Source: Nostoc sp. XA010
Lineage (GTDB): Bacteria > Cyanobacteriota > Cyanobacteriia > Cyanobacteriales > Nostocaceae
Reading direction: 5' to 3'
Assembly (NCBI RefSeq): GCF_020829625.1
Contig: NZ_JAIVFX010000018.1
Span: 1 to 64,000, forward strand
DNA: 64,000 nucleotides
The notes under the pieces were generated by a model. That model made no database searches and was not told the origin of the DNA. It saw nothing but the letters and a program-made list of their open reading frames with translations. Shown here piece by piece: positions 17,893 through 26,213 of this stretch (the first letter of the stretch is position 1; each line of letters starts with the position of its first letter). Made by a program: the position numbers and the translations under genes.

Positions 17893-18147
17893 AACTATGT
17901 TTCCAATGACAGATGGTGATTTTGGCTACTTTTATGAATAAGTGCTAATTATGTCTACAAGATTTGAGAATACTTTTATTTTAGTTCTAAAAAAATTATC
18001 CAATCCAACTTTAGTACTAAAGTTTTTTTCATTTATCTGGAAAAATTTTTTCCTACTTATATTTTATATTACAGATATAAAAAGTAAAAGGCTTAACACC
18101 AACAACTATGCTATAAATATTGAGTCATCTTATAATCGAAGTGATCT
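17893..18147. promoter_or_regulatory. Divergent promoter region of the two-component pair
   Basis: This A/T-rich 255-base gap separates the kinase (minus) and regulator (plus) genes. A short frame at 17942-18151 overlaps the regulator ATG but has no ribosome binding site or recognisable content. No clear operator repeat was seen; promoters for both genes must lie here. Confidence 0.5.
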
Positions 18148-18801
18148 ATGATTCGATTAACGCTCATTGAGGATGAAGAACTCATTAGGTTGGGGATCAC
18201 TACTGCGATCAATCAACAACCAGATATGGAAATGGTCGGCGTTGCTCGTACTGGTATTGAAGGGATTAATTTAGTTAAGGAATTAAATCCCGATGTGATT
18301 TTGGTGGATATTGGTTTACCTGACATATCGGGGCTAGAAGTGATCAAAGAGGTCAAAGTCGATAGCAAGACTAAAATTGTTGTTCTTTCTTCCCATTCTT
18401 CTCAAGGCACTGTTCAATCAGCTTTAAATGCCGGCGCTGATTCTTACATTCTGAAAAAGAATAATGTTCCTCTGATTTTAGAAGCAATTAAAACCACATT
18501 CTACGATAACAAGTCTTTTTTTGACCCTGATATTAGCCGAAATAATTTCTTCTTCCAGCAGAAAATTAAGGGGAAGAGTTACCAAGATCATCTTAGTGCC
18601 ACTGAAATGCAAATTATCTCTTTGATGGCAGATGGTTCTTCTAATAAGCTGATTGCCGAGCGGTTATTTATTACTGAAAGTACCGTTAAAGGTCATATTA
18701 ACAAGATTTTTGCGAAGTTAGATGTCAAGGATCGCGTCAATGCTCTGATTGAAGCTAGTAAACTTGGATACATCGAACAAGATTACTTGAAAGTAGGTTA
18801 G
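18148..18801 (+). CDS. NarL/FixJ-family response regulator
   Basis: This 217-aa protein has an N-terminal receiver domain with acidic pocket E8/D9, phosphorylation site D54 (VILVDIGLPD), a conserved switch serine (VVLSSHSS) and lysine K107 (YILKKNN). It has a C-terminal LuxR-type helix-turn-helix (LSATEMQIISLMADGSSNKLIAERLFITESTVKGHINKIF). It activates or represses transcription on phosphorylation, most likely by the divergent soluble kinase. The targets are not evident. It converges with the membrane protein gene ending at 18806, only four bases away. Confidence 0.9.
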   Translation: MIRLTLIEDEELIRLGITTAINQQPDMEMVGVARTGIEGINLVKELNPDVILVDIGLPDISGLEVIKEVKVDSKTKIVVLSSHSSQGTVQSALNAGADSYILKKNNVPLILEAIKTTFYDNKSFFDPDISRNNFFFQQKIKGKSYQDHLSATEMQIISLMADGSSNKLIAERLFITESTVKGHINKIFAKLDVKDRVNALIEASKLGYIEQDYLKVG

Positions 18802-18805
18802 CTAC

Positions 18806-19402
18806 TTACTTACCTACTTGAATTAAACAATAGCCCTGGGTTTTACTCTGCTGTGTTTGACAGGCTTCAATTGCTGCTTGATTCTTCAAGATTATTTGAT
18901 ACATCTGTTTACCCTCTTGGGATTTTGCCCATTGGAGAATCTTTATCTCGTTACGTGAGACTACTACTGACTGATTCGTTCCTATATTTTGCACCAGATT
19001 CCATGTGGTCAGCGAACCCAGCAAGGTACTGCCAGCCGCTACTAATCCACACACAAGAGATACTGTCCCTAATCCCCAGCCTGCCTGCACTTTCATGCCT
19101 GTGCCGGTGGGCTTGCTTTTTTTGATCTCATCACGCACGGCACTAGAGACAACTGTATAATGCATTGACTCGGCTTGTTTGCTTGTCTTCTCCAGTTTTT
19201 GGTCTATCAGTGCCGCCCATGCTTCTATCATTGCCTCCATTCTTGCCTGGAGGTCTATCATCGTTTCTTCATATCGACCCAGCGTTGCCATCATCCTAAA
19301 TGTTGGGTCATCTGGTGTGATTCCTAATTGGTACGCCCCTTCAACTATGCGCCTTTGTTCTGATTGAGAATAACCTTGTAATGTGTCTTGTAGTGTCATC
19401 AA
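18806..19402 (-). CDS. Membrane coiled-coil protein of the P-loop ATPase operon
   Basis: This 198-aa protein has an N-terminal helical part (SQSEQRRIVEGAYQLGITPDDPTFRMMATLGRYEETMIDLQARMEAMIEAWAA), a hydrophobic segment around residues 108-130 (WGLGTVSLVCGLVAAGSTLLGSL) and a C-terminal domain with two cysteines. It resembles cyanobacterial plasmid membrane proteins encoded near conjugation genes, but I cannot name the family with confidence. The start overlaps the stop of the upstream P-loop gene by four bases, so the two are coupled. It may recruit those ATPases to the membrane. Confidence 0.5.
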   Translation of the reverse strand: MMTLQDTLQGYSQSEQRRIVEGAYQLGITPDDPTFRMMATLGRYEETMIDLQARMEAMIEAWAALIDQKLEKTSKQAESMHYTVVSSAVRDEIKKSKPTGTGMKVQAGWGLGTVSLVCGLVAAGSTLLGSLTTWNLVQNIGTNQSVVVSRNEIKILQWAKSQEGKQMYQIILKNQAAIEACQTQQSKTQGYCLIQVGK

Positions 19403-20106
19403 TCAAGCCCTAAATATTTAATAGCCAAATTGTTATTTATCACTGAATTGCGGAAATTTTTAATCCACTGAAAAATGAAACTTCTCCAGAACAAAATTAT
19501 TGAGAAATCCTGGCATACTTGTGAATATGGCTTGACAGCTTTCTCCATCGCTTGATAGTGATTTCGATGTAAAGCCATCAAATTTATTTCTGTTCCTCCT
19601 ATTGTTAACAGAGTTTTCTGCATTTTTTCGTCATATTCCCTAAACTCTGGCGCAAAATGATAATTCTTCACTATCACATAGTTGGCATTGTTAGTAGCAG
19701 TTTGGATGATTTGAGTTAAGTAGTCTATGCAGTCCGTTCTATGTGATATCGGTTGCAGAAACGTTAGCTTCCATCCATATTCAGCTAAAGCTTCTAATAG
19801 TTCAGACTCAACAATATACTGGCAAATTTTGTCTATGTGCTGCCCCGGCATATCCACTAAAATGATATCTATATCATCAGCTACCAGATCAATAAACATC
19901 CTGTCCGTTTGTTTATTGAAAAAATCTATCTTTTCAATACACACTAAATCTTTGTAAGCCAAAAGTCTGTCCCGATTATCATGATCATAAACTTTCAATC
20001 TTTTACCTTGAAGTTGATAAATTTCCAGCAATAGTTTCATAACTGTAGACTTGCCTACACGAGAGTCACCTACAGTCATTATCATTCTTTTAGAAGATTT
20101 CAACAT
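19399..20106 (-). CDS. P-loop (SIMIBI, MinD/ParA-like) ATPase, short form
   Basis: This 235-aa protein has Walker A GDSRVGKST (residues 13-21) at the extreme N-terminus and an IILVDMPGQHID segment matching the Walker B/switch of MinD/ParA-like ATPases. It lacks the second, signature lysine of the deviant Walker A motif. The ATG at 20106 has GGAGAG five bases upstream and overlaps the 3' end of the preceding ParA-like gene, so the pair is coupled. The two ATPases may form a heteromer. Substrate and role are unknown; DNA or membrane positioning is the family's usual task. Confidence 0.6.
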   Translation of the reverse strand: MLKSSKRMIMTVGDSRVGKSTVMKLLLEIYQLQGKRLKVYDHDNRDRLLAYKDLVCIEKIDFFNKQTDRMFIDLVADDIDIILVDMPGQHIDKICQYIVESELLEALAEYGWKLTFLQPISHRTDCIDYLTQIIQTATNNANYVIVKNYHFAPEFREYDEKMQKTLLTIGGTEINLMALHRNHYQAMEKAVKPYSQVCQDFSIILFWRSFIFQWIKNFRNSVINNNLAIKYLGLD

Positions 20107-21076
20107 TTATACTCTCCAGCCCTAAGAGATGCTTAACTGGACAAATTTGCTGTTTAAAAATTTTTAGCCAACTCTTCACCCGCATTTTCACTCCTGGTAG
20201 TTCTTTTTGCTTTATTCCTTCAGAAAAGCTTAGTGATTTTTCATCTAAATAATCATAGGCATATTCAAGCAAATCCGGCATTGTAATATCAAATAAAGGG
20301 ATTCCTGCTTTTAATAGCTCTTGCTTTATCTCTTGAACTATTGATGAGTTGCTATATCTAGAAAATTCTGACTCCTCACCATAAAATAAATTTCTAACGA
20401 CTATGTAATCTACTTTATTTTCGCAAAAGCTGTATAAATCTATTAATTGCTTTACCGAATCTGATACTCGACTAATTACCACAACCATTGTTACTCTAAT
20501 GTCATAATCATTGGCGGCTGTTTCCAAGAACTCTTGTTCTATGAACTTTTTAAATATTTGTCTTGATTGCGGTGGCAATTCTAATAAAAACAGCGATTCT
20601 GGTGGTGGCAGTTGATTATATGTATCTAGCTCTGGCTCCATCATTCTCTTTACCTGATCAAAAAATCTATCTATACTTCCATCTTTAAAAATATTTAACT
20701 GCTGTATTTGACAATGCTCACCATTCTCACCATAATATCTCAACAAATCTGGATTAGAATTATCTGCATCTACTGCCACAATTCTTCTTTTCTCATCTAT
20801 ACAAGTTTGTAAAAATCCTCTTGTCCACATCGATTTACCAACTCCACCTTTCCCACCGTCTACTATTACTAATCTTCTTGGGGGAGTTTTAGTTACCTCT
20901 TCTGCCTCTTTATCTGCATCTGAGGCTATATCCCGGTCTAATTTTAGTTTCTCTAACTCTAACTGCTGCTCTGGTGTTAAATCATTTAGCTTTATTTCTT
21001 CTGCTGCTTCAATCGCCGATATATCAGCTTTGCCATTAATATTTCCATTTTGATTGTTATTGATAGTTTGTATCAT
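20090..21076 (-). CDS. ParA/MinD-like ATPase with acidic helical N-terminus
   Basis: This 328-aa protein has a charged N-terminal extension (residues 1-65), then RRLVIVDGGKGGVGKS with deviant Walker A GGKGGVGKS at 74-82, AVDADNSNPD, and FLLELPPQS in the Walker B region. It belongs to the ParA/MinD/CobQ superfamily. GAGGAAAAG sits just upstream of the ATG at 21076, and the next in-frame ATG at 21091 lies within that site, so 21076 is chosen. No ParB-like gene is adjacent; its partners are a second P-loop protein and a membrane protein downstream. It could act in positioning a conjugation or partition complex. Confidence 0.65.
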   Translation of the reverse strand: MIQTINNNQNGNINGKADISAIEAAEEIKLNDLTPEQQLELEKLKLDRDIASDADKEAEEVTKTPPRRLVIVDGGKGGVGKSMWTRGFLQTCIDEKRRIVAVDADNSNPDLLRYYGENGEHCQIQQLNIFKDGSIDRFFDQVKRMMEPELDTYNQLPPPESLFLLELPPQSRQIFKKFIEQEFLETAANDYDIRVTMVVVISRVSDSVKQLIDLYSFCENKVDYIVVRNLFYGEESEFSRYSNSSIVQEIKQELLKAGIPLFDITMPDLLEYAYDYLDEKSLSFSEGIKQKELPGVKMRVKSWLKIFKQQICPVKHLLGLESINVEIF

Positions 21077-21114
21077 TTTTCTTTTCCTCATAATTCAGAT
21101 TTGTTCTCAATTTT

Positions 21115-21441
21115 CTAAAAAGGATCTTTTTGAAATATCGGTAAGACATTACTCCTTATCCATTGCGTAAAATTATTAATCATTTGTTTTTTAACCATGC
21201 CTTTTAAATTATAGATAGCTCCCGAATTTAAAGTTTTTACTATTGTTATTTGCTCCCCAATAACCACATGACGTTCTCGACTTTGGATATGCAGAGGCAC
21301 TATTTTTTCATTATTTAATTCCGGTGCAATAATCTGAAATACATCTTCAGCAAATATCTCTAGCCCTAATGGGGTTGATATTACTCGAACCGTGTTACCC
21401 AAAGGGTGATCAAATTCCCAATATGTCCATACTCTTCCCAT
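21115..21441 (-). CDS. Possible Bro-N-like DNA-binding protein
   Basis: This 108-aa protein begins VWTYWEFDHPLGNTVRVISTPLGLEIFAEDVFQII, which resembles the opening strands of BRO-N/antirepressor domains (strand, then F-x-A-x-D-V). It continues with a basic C-terminus. The match is partial and the protein is short. It lies 38 bases upstream of the ParA-like gene and could regulate that operon. A dyad of the RGTACYG family (21483-21503) lies 42 bases upstream of its start. Confidence 0.35.
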   Translation of the reverse strand: MGRVWTYWEFDHPLGNTVRVISTPLGLEIFAEDVFQIIAPELNNEKIVPLHIQSRERHVVIGEQITIVKTLNSGAIYNLKGMVKKQMINNFTQWIRSNVLPIFQKDPF

Positions 21442-21482
21442 AAATAGATTGCCATATTTGATTCAACACACGAAGCTATTTA

Positions 21483-21503
21483 GGTACTGTTTTTTTCAGT
21501 ACT
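21483..21503. promoter_or_regulatory. Dyad operator candidate, copy 1
   Basis: GGTACTG, seven T residues, then CAGTACT: a copy of the RGTACYG-N7-CRGTACY dyad found three times in the window. It lies 42 bases upstream of the minus-strand gene starting at 21441 and could control it and the ATPase operon downstream. Confidence 0.55.
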
Positions 21504-21599
21504 ATGGTTTCTTGATTTTTAAAAAATACGTTATACAATTACTAGCGCTCATTTTTGTTTCTTAAAAAATTGCCGCTATCAACACCAATATTATTCTTA

Positions 21600-21832
21600 G
21601 GCAAAACTGATGAAGGAGGCAGTTCTTGCTGGAGGCAGGAGGTTTTACCTCAGTTGGGGATTCAAACCCCTCCTGAAAAAGAGCCTCGAAATTTTCAATT
21701 TAGAGTTCTTGTCTTAAACCTAAGACCCGTCTGGTCGCGGTACTTGAGAGATAGCGTAGTGGTAGCGAGTCCGTCAGCTTCGGGCAGTTCTCCTCCTGCC
21801 TCCTGCCCTCTGCCTCCTGCCTTCTTTGATAA
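21600..21832. repeat. MITE-like inverted repeat R2, inserted in a gene 3' end
   Basis: One side carries GATGAAGGAGGCAGTTCTTG and GGAGGCAGGAGG, the other multiple GCCTCCTGCC units ending CCTTCTTTGATAAC, matching the arms of R1 (118-262). The interior holds a GGGGATTCAAACCCC palindrome. The right arm supplies the last ~45 codons of the DUF192 gene. Confidence 0.6.
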
Positions 21833-22330
21833 CGGTTGGATGTTAAGCCGATCGCCAATCTTGATATTGGCAGCGCCTGTTGCTAGCTCTAGCACTTGAT
21901 TGGCAACTTTCCCCTTGTAGATGGGGCAAGGGTTTTTGTGACACGGTTTGGCATTGTAAACCGCAGTTGTCACCACATTGTCCTTAAGATAAAAGATGTC
22001 TAAAGGAAAATTCACCTTGTACATGCAGAAAGGCACATTATAAATTTCTCCTCCCAAATTGAATAACATTCCGCGCGAGCTGTTTAAGGATGCTCGAAAT
22101 TTCAGCCCTTTCTCTAATTGCTCTGGTGTAGAAGCGGCTTCCAAGTTAAATGTGCGACCGCCTTTGGTGAGAATGTACGTAACTGGTAAATCCTGGGGAC
22201 GAGTTTGGACGTAACCGAGCGCCACAGTGCCGATGATAATTGATACTCCAGCGACAGGGCCTAGTATGTTCAGTAACTTGAAAGCAGCAACGTATAAATC
22301 CTTTTCAGAATTAATTTTTAAAGTTTTCAT
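21695..22330 (-). CDS. Membrane-anchored DUF192 protein with repeat-derived tail
   Basis: This is a 211-aa protein. A hydrophobic segment at about 17-44 anchors a DUF192 domain: TPEQLEKGLKFRASLNSSRGMLFNLGG, then MYKVNFPLDIFYLKDNVV, AKPCHKNPCPIY and VLELATGAANIKIGDRLNI. The family is compact and beta-rich, and its biochemical function is poorly known. The domain ends around GDRLNIQPL; the remaining ~45 residues (SKKAGGRGQEAGGELPEAD...) are translated from the inverted repeat R2, a probable insertion that replaced the native stop codon. The start overlaps the AAA+ ATPase gene by four bases, suggesting they work together. Confidence 0.75.
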   Translation of the reverse strand: MKTLKINSEKDLYVAAFKLLNILGPVAGVSIIIGTVALGYVQTRPQDLPVTYILTKGGRTFNLEAASTPEQLEKGLKFRASLNSSRGMLFNLGGEIYNVPFCMYKVNFPLDIFYLKDNVVTTAVYNAKPCHKNPCPIYKGKVANQVLELATGAANIKIGDRLNIQPLSKKAGGRGQEAGGELPEADGLATTTLSLKYRDQTGLRFKTRTLN

Positions 22331-23955
22331 GTTTCACCAAAAATATCAACATTGCCGAGACTATATATAGATGAATCAATTGGACTAGAGGGAAGGCCAT
22401 GCAAAGCCGCAATGTTACGCATACTTTCAACTCGGTCAGCTTCGCGGATTGCCAGAGGATTCATACTCTGCCTTGCTGCCAGCAATGCCGACAATGTAAT
22501 TCCTAGTGGTGGTAGTTCTTGAAGGGGAGAAACATCATCACCAAACATTTCACAGAAACTAAAGACGGCGGCGCGTTCAACAATGGCTTGAATCTCCGCC
22601 CCCACACATCGCTGTGTAGCTTTGAGTAACCTTTTCCATTCTTCTTCACTGTACCCATCGCCCCGATCACGGAAACGAGGATCAAAACGGGCTAAGTGAA
22701 TCTTGAATATTTCGTGCCGTTCGCCGTAATTTGGGAGATCCACCTTAAAAATCTCATCGAAGCGTCCACTTCTGGTTAGCTCTGGTGGTAGCCATTGAAT
22801 ATTGTTAGCCGAAGCGATAATTAAAACCTCACTAGTACGTTCTTGCATCCAGGTCAAAAGCATACCAGCTAGGCGTTTGGATAAATCATCATCCCCGGCA
22901 AATCCCTTATCAAAATCATCGAGGTATAAGATTACACGGTTAATTCGGTCTACCAGTGCGAGTAAGTTCTTTAACTTGTACTCAGCCAAATTACCGTAAC
23001 TGCGGAAACTACCCCACTCCAAAATAATCAGAGGTAGCCCCAATTGTGCAGAACTTGCTTTAGCCGAGTAAGATTTTCCTGTTCCCGGTGGGCCGATTAA
23101 TAAAATCCCCTTGGGTAAGCGCAGATTATACGCTTTCGCCAGTGTTGTTAATAACCGCTTATAAGTTTTAAATGCTTGCTGGATCAGTTCTAAACCACCA
23201 ATGGGTGTGCTTGGAGGTTGAAGGAACTGAATGTTATAAATCCGTTTAAATAGGTCAATTTTGTAAGCGGACAGTTTTTCTACTAACTCATCCGGTTTAA
23301 TTCCATGATTTGCAATCGCCTGTTTGATTCCATAGTCAATGTCTGCCAAGTACATGCCTAAGCCGGCGTTCGCCGTCGCATGAATATCGCTATGACTGTA
23401 ATCCGGTAATACTTGAGCTAAGTAACTGCTTATTTCCTCTATAGCTGGCAGTTGTTGAATGACTGTCGGAACTTCGGGGGCAATGTCAGATGACACAGTG
23501 GCGTTTGGCCCTAAGAGAATCGCTGTTTTGTTGGCATTGTGATTGTACAGCTTCAGGTTAATGAGGGCAGACTTAATCCACTCGGAAGTCAGAAAGAAAT
23601 CGGGGTCAGTGGTAGCTTCGCCCAGCCAGGGGAATATGCCCTCCAGTATGAGAATGCCCTGTAAATCAGTGGTTTTCCAAAACCGCAGAATTTCAAAGTA
23701 ATGTTCGCGCCTGCTTTTAGCGATCGCCTGATACTGGTCAACACTTTGTAAAGTTAACCCCTCCTCATTAGTAGATAACTGGTGTAACGCATCATCCTCC
23801 AGCGTCCACAGGTAACAGTTAATGTTGTATTGCTGGCATTCACTGGCGAGATTTGTCAAAAGTTTGAGTCTTTCTTGTAATGGAGACTCGACAGCTATCA
23901 GCTTATTGTTAAGTTTGATTAGAGAGAATATTTGCTTTGTTAACTCATTACTCAT
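22327..23955 (-). CDS. Ycf46-like AAA+ ATPase
   Basis: This 542-aa protein has an N-terminal ~250-residue region typical of Ycf46-type proteins (NCYLWTLEDDALHQL; ILILEGIFPWL) and a C-terminal AAA+ module with Walker A GPPGTGKS (288-295), Walker B VILYLDDFDKG, sensor 1 IIASANN and arginine-finger segment LTRSGRFDEIFKVDLP. Ycf46 homologues are linked to carbon-uptake regulation in cyanobacteria, but this plasmid version may remodel another target. It is followed by the overlapping DUF192 gene. A dyad of the RGTACYG family lies 64 bases upstream of the start. Confidence 0.8.
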   Translation of the reverse strand: MSNELTKQIFSLIKLNNKLIAVESPLQERLKLLTNLASECQQYNINCYLWTLEDDALHQLSTNEEGLTLQSVDQYQAIAKSRREHYFEILRFWKTTDLQGILILEGIFPWLGEATTDPDFFLTSEWIKSALINLKLYNHNANKTAILLGPNATVSSDIAPEVPTVIQQLPAIEEISSYLAQVLPDYSHSDIHATANAGLGMYLADIDYGIKQAIANHGIKPDELVEKLSAYKIDLFKRIYNIQFLQPPSTPIGGLELIQQAFKTYKRLLTTLAKAYNLRLPKGILLIGPPGTGKSYSAKASSAQLGLPLIILEWGSFRSYGNLAEYKLKNLLALVDRINRVILYLDDFDKGFAGDDDLSKRLAGMLLTWMQERTSEVLIIASANNIQWLPPELTRSGRFDEIFKVDLPNYGERHEIFKIHLARFDPRFRDRGDGYSEEEWKRLLKATQRCVGAEIQAIVERAAVFSFCEMFGDDVSPLQELPPLGITLSALLAARQSMNPLAIREADRVESMRNIAALHGLPSSPIDSSIYSLGNVDIFGET

Positions 23956-24018
23956 CAGGATTTTAACTAAATTTCACCCCAATATTATTGATAGCTAAAA
24001 CTCTTTACTAGCTACTTT

Positions 24019-24039
24019 GGTACTGAAAAAATCGGTACT
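24019..24039. promoter_or_regulatory. Dyad operator candidate, copy 2
   Basis: GGTACTG-AAAAAAT-CGGTACT, extended by outer arms GCTACT / AGTAGC (24011-24047). It sits between the MOBV relaxase 3' end and the AAA+ ATPase start, so it probably regulates the ATPase/DUF192 operon. Confidence 0.6.
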
Positions 24040-24062
24040 AGAGTAGCTTGACTTTTTTGCAA

Positions 24063-25769
24063 CTATAGCTCTAATTCCTCGTGTTTTTGTTGTGAATAAC
24101 GCTGTTGCAATTGATGGGAGAAATTGATTAACTGCGTATTCCAATCCCGACTTTCGCACTTGAGTTGAGTCGAGTGTGGCAGTAGTTCTTTAACAGCCCG
24201 TGCCACTGTTGATTGACTAAAAGCTACCTGTACATGAGCAACATTACGTAATCTTTCAACAGGTAAACTTGAAGTGTCATCTACTGCCATGTAAACTGTT
24301 CTGTTTTCTGGTATTCCTTTAACCTGATATTCCAGCATGGCTACTGAAATGGCATCGATGGGAGAGTCAGACAGTACAGCAGTGCTAGTTTTATCACTAG
24401 GCTTTTTCCCCAAAGTAAAGTAAAACCAGCTATCACGGCGAACAGTACCTAACTCATAACCAGAGAATTTATTGGTTGTACCTTCTAAGAAAGCCCCTTT
24501 GGTATTCCCTTCCAAGTCCCGCATCACAAACACTACATTTGCTTTTGAGTCGGCATAAACTAGACCCTGGTTATGTAACATTTGTACGCAATCAGAAGGT
24601 ATGCCTCGTTTCTGGGTTAGGTAATGTTCAACGCCTGACCAGTTAGCTTTATCCTCAACGGGTGGGGTGAATTGGGATGCTGGTTGAGTTTGGATAATGT
24701 CAGCCGCAACTTTTTGAGCATGAGCCTGAGCTGCACGTTTTGCGCCGACTTCACCAAATCGCTCCCCTAACCATGTGATCGCTTGGACTTGGTTGCATTG
24801 ATTAACGTGTTTCACCAAATCAATTGCATCATTACCTTCAAAATGAGAAGCAGGAGCAAGGTCGCTAAATTTAGAGCCATCTATATTAATGATGTGGTTT
24901 CCTCCTACCCATTTATTCCCTTTACGCCACAGTCCCAACTCCCAAGCAACATCATCCAAAGCTAAATCAGTTGACCATTCGGTAAGTTTTCGTAATTGTT
25001 GATTATCTTGTTCTAATTGTGCAATTCGTCGCTGTAACTGTTCATTTTCAAGTGAGAGAGCTTTGGCTGTAGCTTCCATCTCTTGCTTACGTTGATTCGC
25101 CCTGTCTCGGTCGGCAGCTTTGGCCTTCAATTGCGCTGCACTTAGCTCATCAACTTCTAAGTCACGCCCCTCCTCCACAATGCGGTAAAAGTCTTTGATG
25201 TCCTGGTGCTTTGCTCTGCTTCCCTTGATACCGCGCTCTAGTTCAATTAGCCGCATTGTCTGGTAGTACGAATCCTGAAACTCATGAATTTTCTGCCGCC
25301 CGTCGAAGAAATGATTACAGCGCAATTGCCCCTGATCATCAACCGGCACAAAGTAAGCGTGAATGTGCGGGGTGGCTTCATCTAGGTGTAATTCTGCCCT
25401 GACAATGCGTGAGCCATATTCATCAGCCAACCACTGGTGAGTCGCTTCTACCCAGTCATCCAACTTTTGTTGTTCATAGTACCCAGCATTAGTTGGGCAG
25501 TCGGGACGGAAATAACTAGGCGATGCACTCAACAGTAACTCTACACAGTAGACCGCATCAGTGCGAATCTTTCGCTTTTGTTCATGCTCGGCAATTTTGG
25601 CTAACACTAAATCCTCTAATCGTTCATGCGGGTCGAGGCTACCGATGAAGCGAATATTTTTTTGAGTGGGGTCAGCGTTTGGGGTTTCTCTTTCTCTTGC
25701 AGTGTGAGATGCACTCCCTGATATATTACCCCGCTTTAATTTTTTTAATCGCGCGATCGCGTAGCTCAT
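24063..25769 (-). CDS. MOBV-family relaxase fused to DUF3991/TOPRIM (relaxase-primase)
   Basis: This 568-aa protein nicks the transfer origin and probably primes the transferred strand. Motif I is SYAIARLKKLKRGN with SHTARERETPNADP (H22, N31). The metal-binding motif HLDEATPHIH (H128, H135, H137) is intact, and QDSYYQTMRLIELERGIKGS matches MOBV proteins. After a coiled coil (about 235-285) comes a DUF3991-type domain (GGNHIINIDGSKF) and a TOPRIM-like region (TAVLSDSPIDAISVAML, MAVDDTSS). The frame is open to 25871, but family members start MSYAI, so 25769 is chosen. A nested inverted repeat lies just upstream. Confidence 0.88.
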   Translation of the reverse strand: MSYAIARLKKLKRGNISGSASHTARERETPNADPTQKNIRFIGSLDPHERLEDLVLAKIAEHEQKRKIRTDAVYCVELLLSASPSYFRPDCPTNAGYYEQQKLDDWVEATHQWLADEYGSRIVRAELHLDEATPHIHAYFVPVDDQGQLRCNHFFDGRQKIHEFQDSYYQTMRLIELERGIKGSRAKHQDIKDFYRIVEEGRDLEVDELSAAQLKAKAADRDRANQRKQEMEATAKALSLENEQLQRRIAQLEQDNQQLRKLTEWSTDLALDDVAWELGLWRKGNKWVGGNHIINIDGSKFSDLAPASHFEGNDAIDLVKHVNQCNQVQAITWLGERFGEVGAKRAAQAHAQKVAADIIQTQPASQFTPPVEDKANWSGVEHYLTQKRGIPSDCVQMLHNQGLVYADSKANVVFVMRDLEGNTKGAFLEGTTNKFSGYELGTVRRDSWFYFTLGKKPSDKTSTAVLSDSPIDAISVAMLEYQVKGIPENRTVYMAVDDTSSLPVERLRNVAHVQVAFSQSTVARAVKELLPHSTQLKCESRDWNTQLINFSHQLQQRYSQQKHEELEL

Positions 25770-25830
25770 GACTTCATATCTTGGATAAACTTGGTATGAT
25801 TTTGTTATCACGCTGATTTTCCCAAAATCG

Positions 25831-25869
25831 GAGCAATTGCGACTAGTCGCCAAAATAGCTAAATTGCTC
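25831..25869. other. Nested inverted repeat upstream of the relaxase: candidate oriT or autoregulatory site
   Basis: Outer arms GAGCAATT (25831-25838) and AATTGCTC (25862-25869) enclose the perfect palindrome GCGACTAGTCGC (25839-25850). A further dyad, TCGTA-GTAAG-TACGA, lies at 25892-25906. MOBV relaxases usually nick near inverted repeats close to their own gene, so this is the best oriT candidate in the window; no nick site can be named. Confidence 0.4.
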
Positions 25870-26041
25870 AAATGCGAAAAAGTGAAGATAGTCGTAGTAA
25901 GTACGATTATTTTAGCGGCTTGAAAGACTTTTTGAAGGAACTCTAATACCTAACTAGCTCAAGTGCTTACATAGCAAAGACTCCAGGCATTTAGTCGCCT
26001 GATTCTAAGCGTTGAATAATTTGGGTACGAATTACGCACGG

Positions 26042-26157
26042 ATACTCATAAATGAGGGAAAAAGCGGAACGCAGTGAAAACACAGTGGAAACGCAATTGA
26101 GAGGAAAAGGGGGATTTCTCCGCCTAAATACTCATTTAGACTACCCGCAATACTCAT
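26042..26157. other. ATACTCAT repeats: candidate centromere/operator of the actin-like system
   Basis: ATACTCAT occurs at 26042-26049, 26128-26135 and 26150-26157, all in the same direction. The last two are 22 bases apart, and the second lies in the dyad TAAAT-ACTC-ATTTA. The repeats precede the ParR-like gene at 26214, where a type II partition system would place its centromere and autoregulatory site. The rest of 25870-26213 shows no gene. Confidence 0.45.
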
Positions 26158-26213
26158 TTTTGTATCAAGTATTGTAAATGTAAACAATAAGACAACTGTA
26201 CTGATTTTTAAAA

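Noticed and set aside
17942-18151. 69-codon frame in the kinase/regulator gap
   Set aside because: A/T-rich, no ribosome binding site, no recognisable content, and overlaps the regulator ATG.
21640-21680. tRNA-like words (GGGGATTCAAACCCC) inside repeat R2
   Set aside because: No cloverleaf could be drawn around them; the palindrome is part of the repeat.
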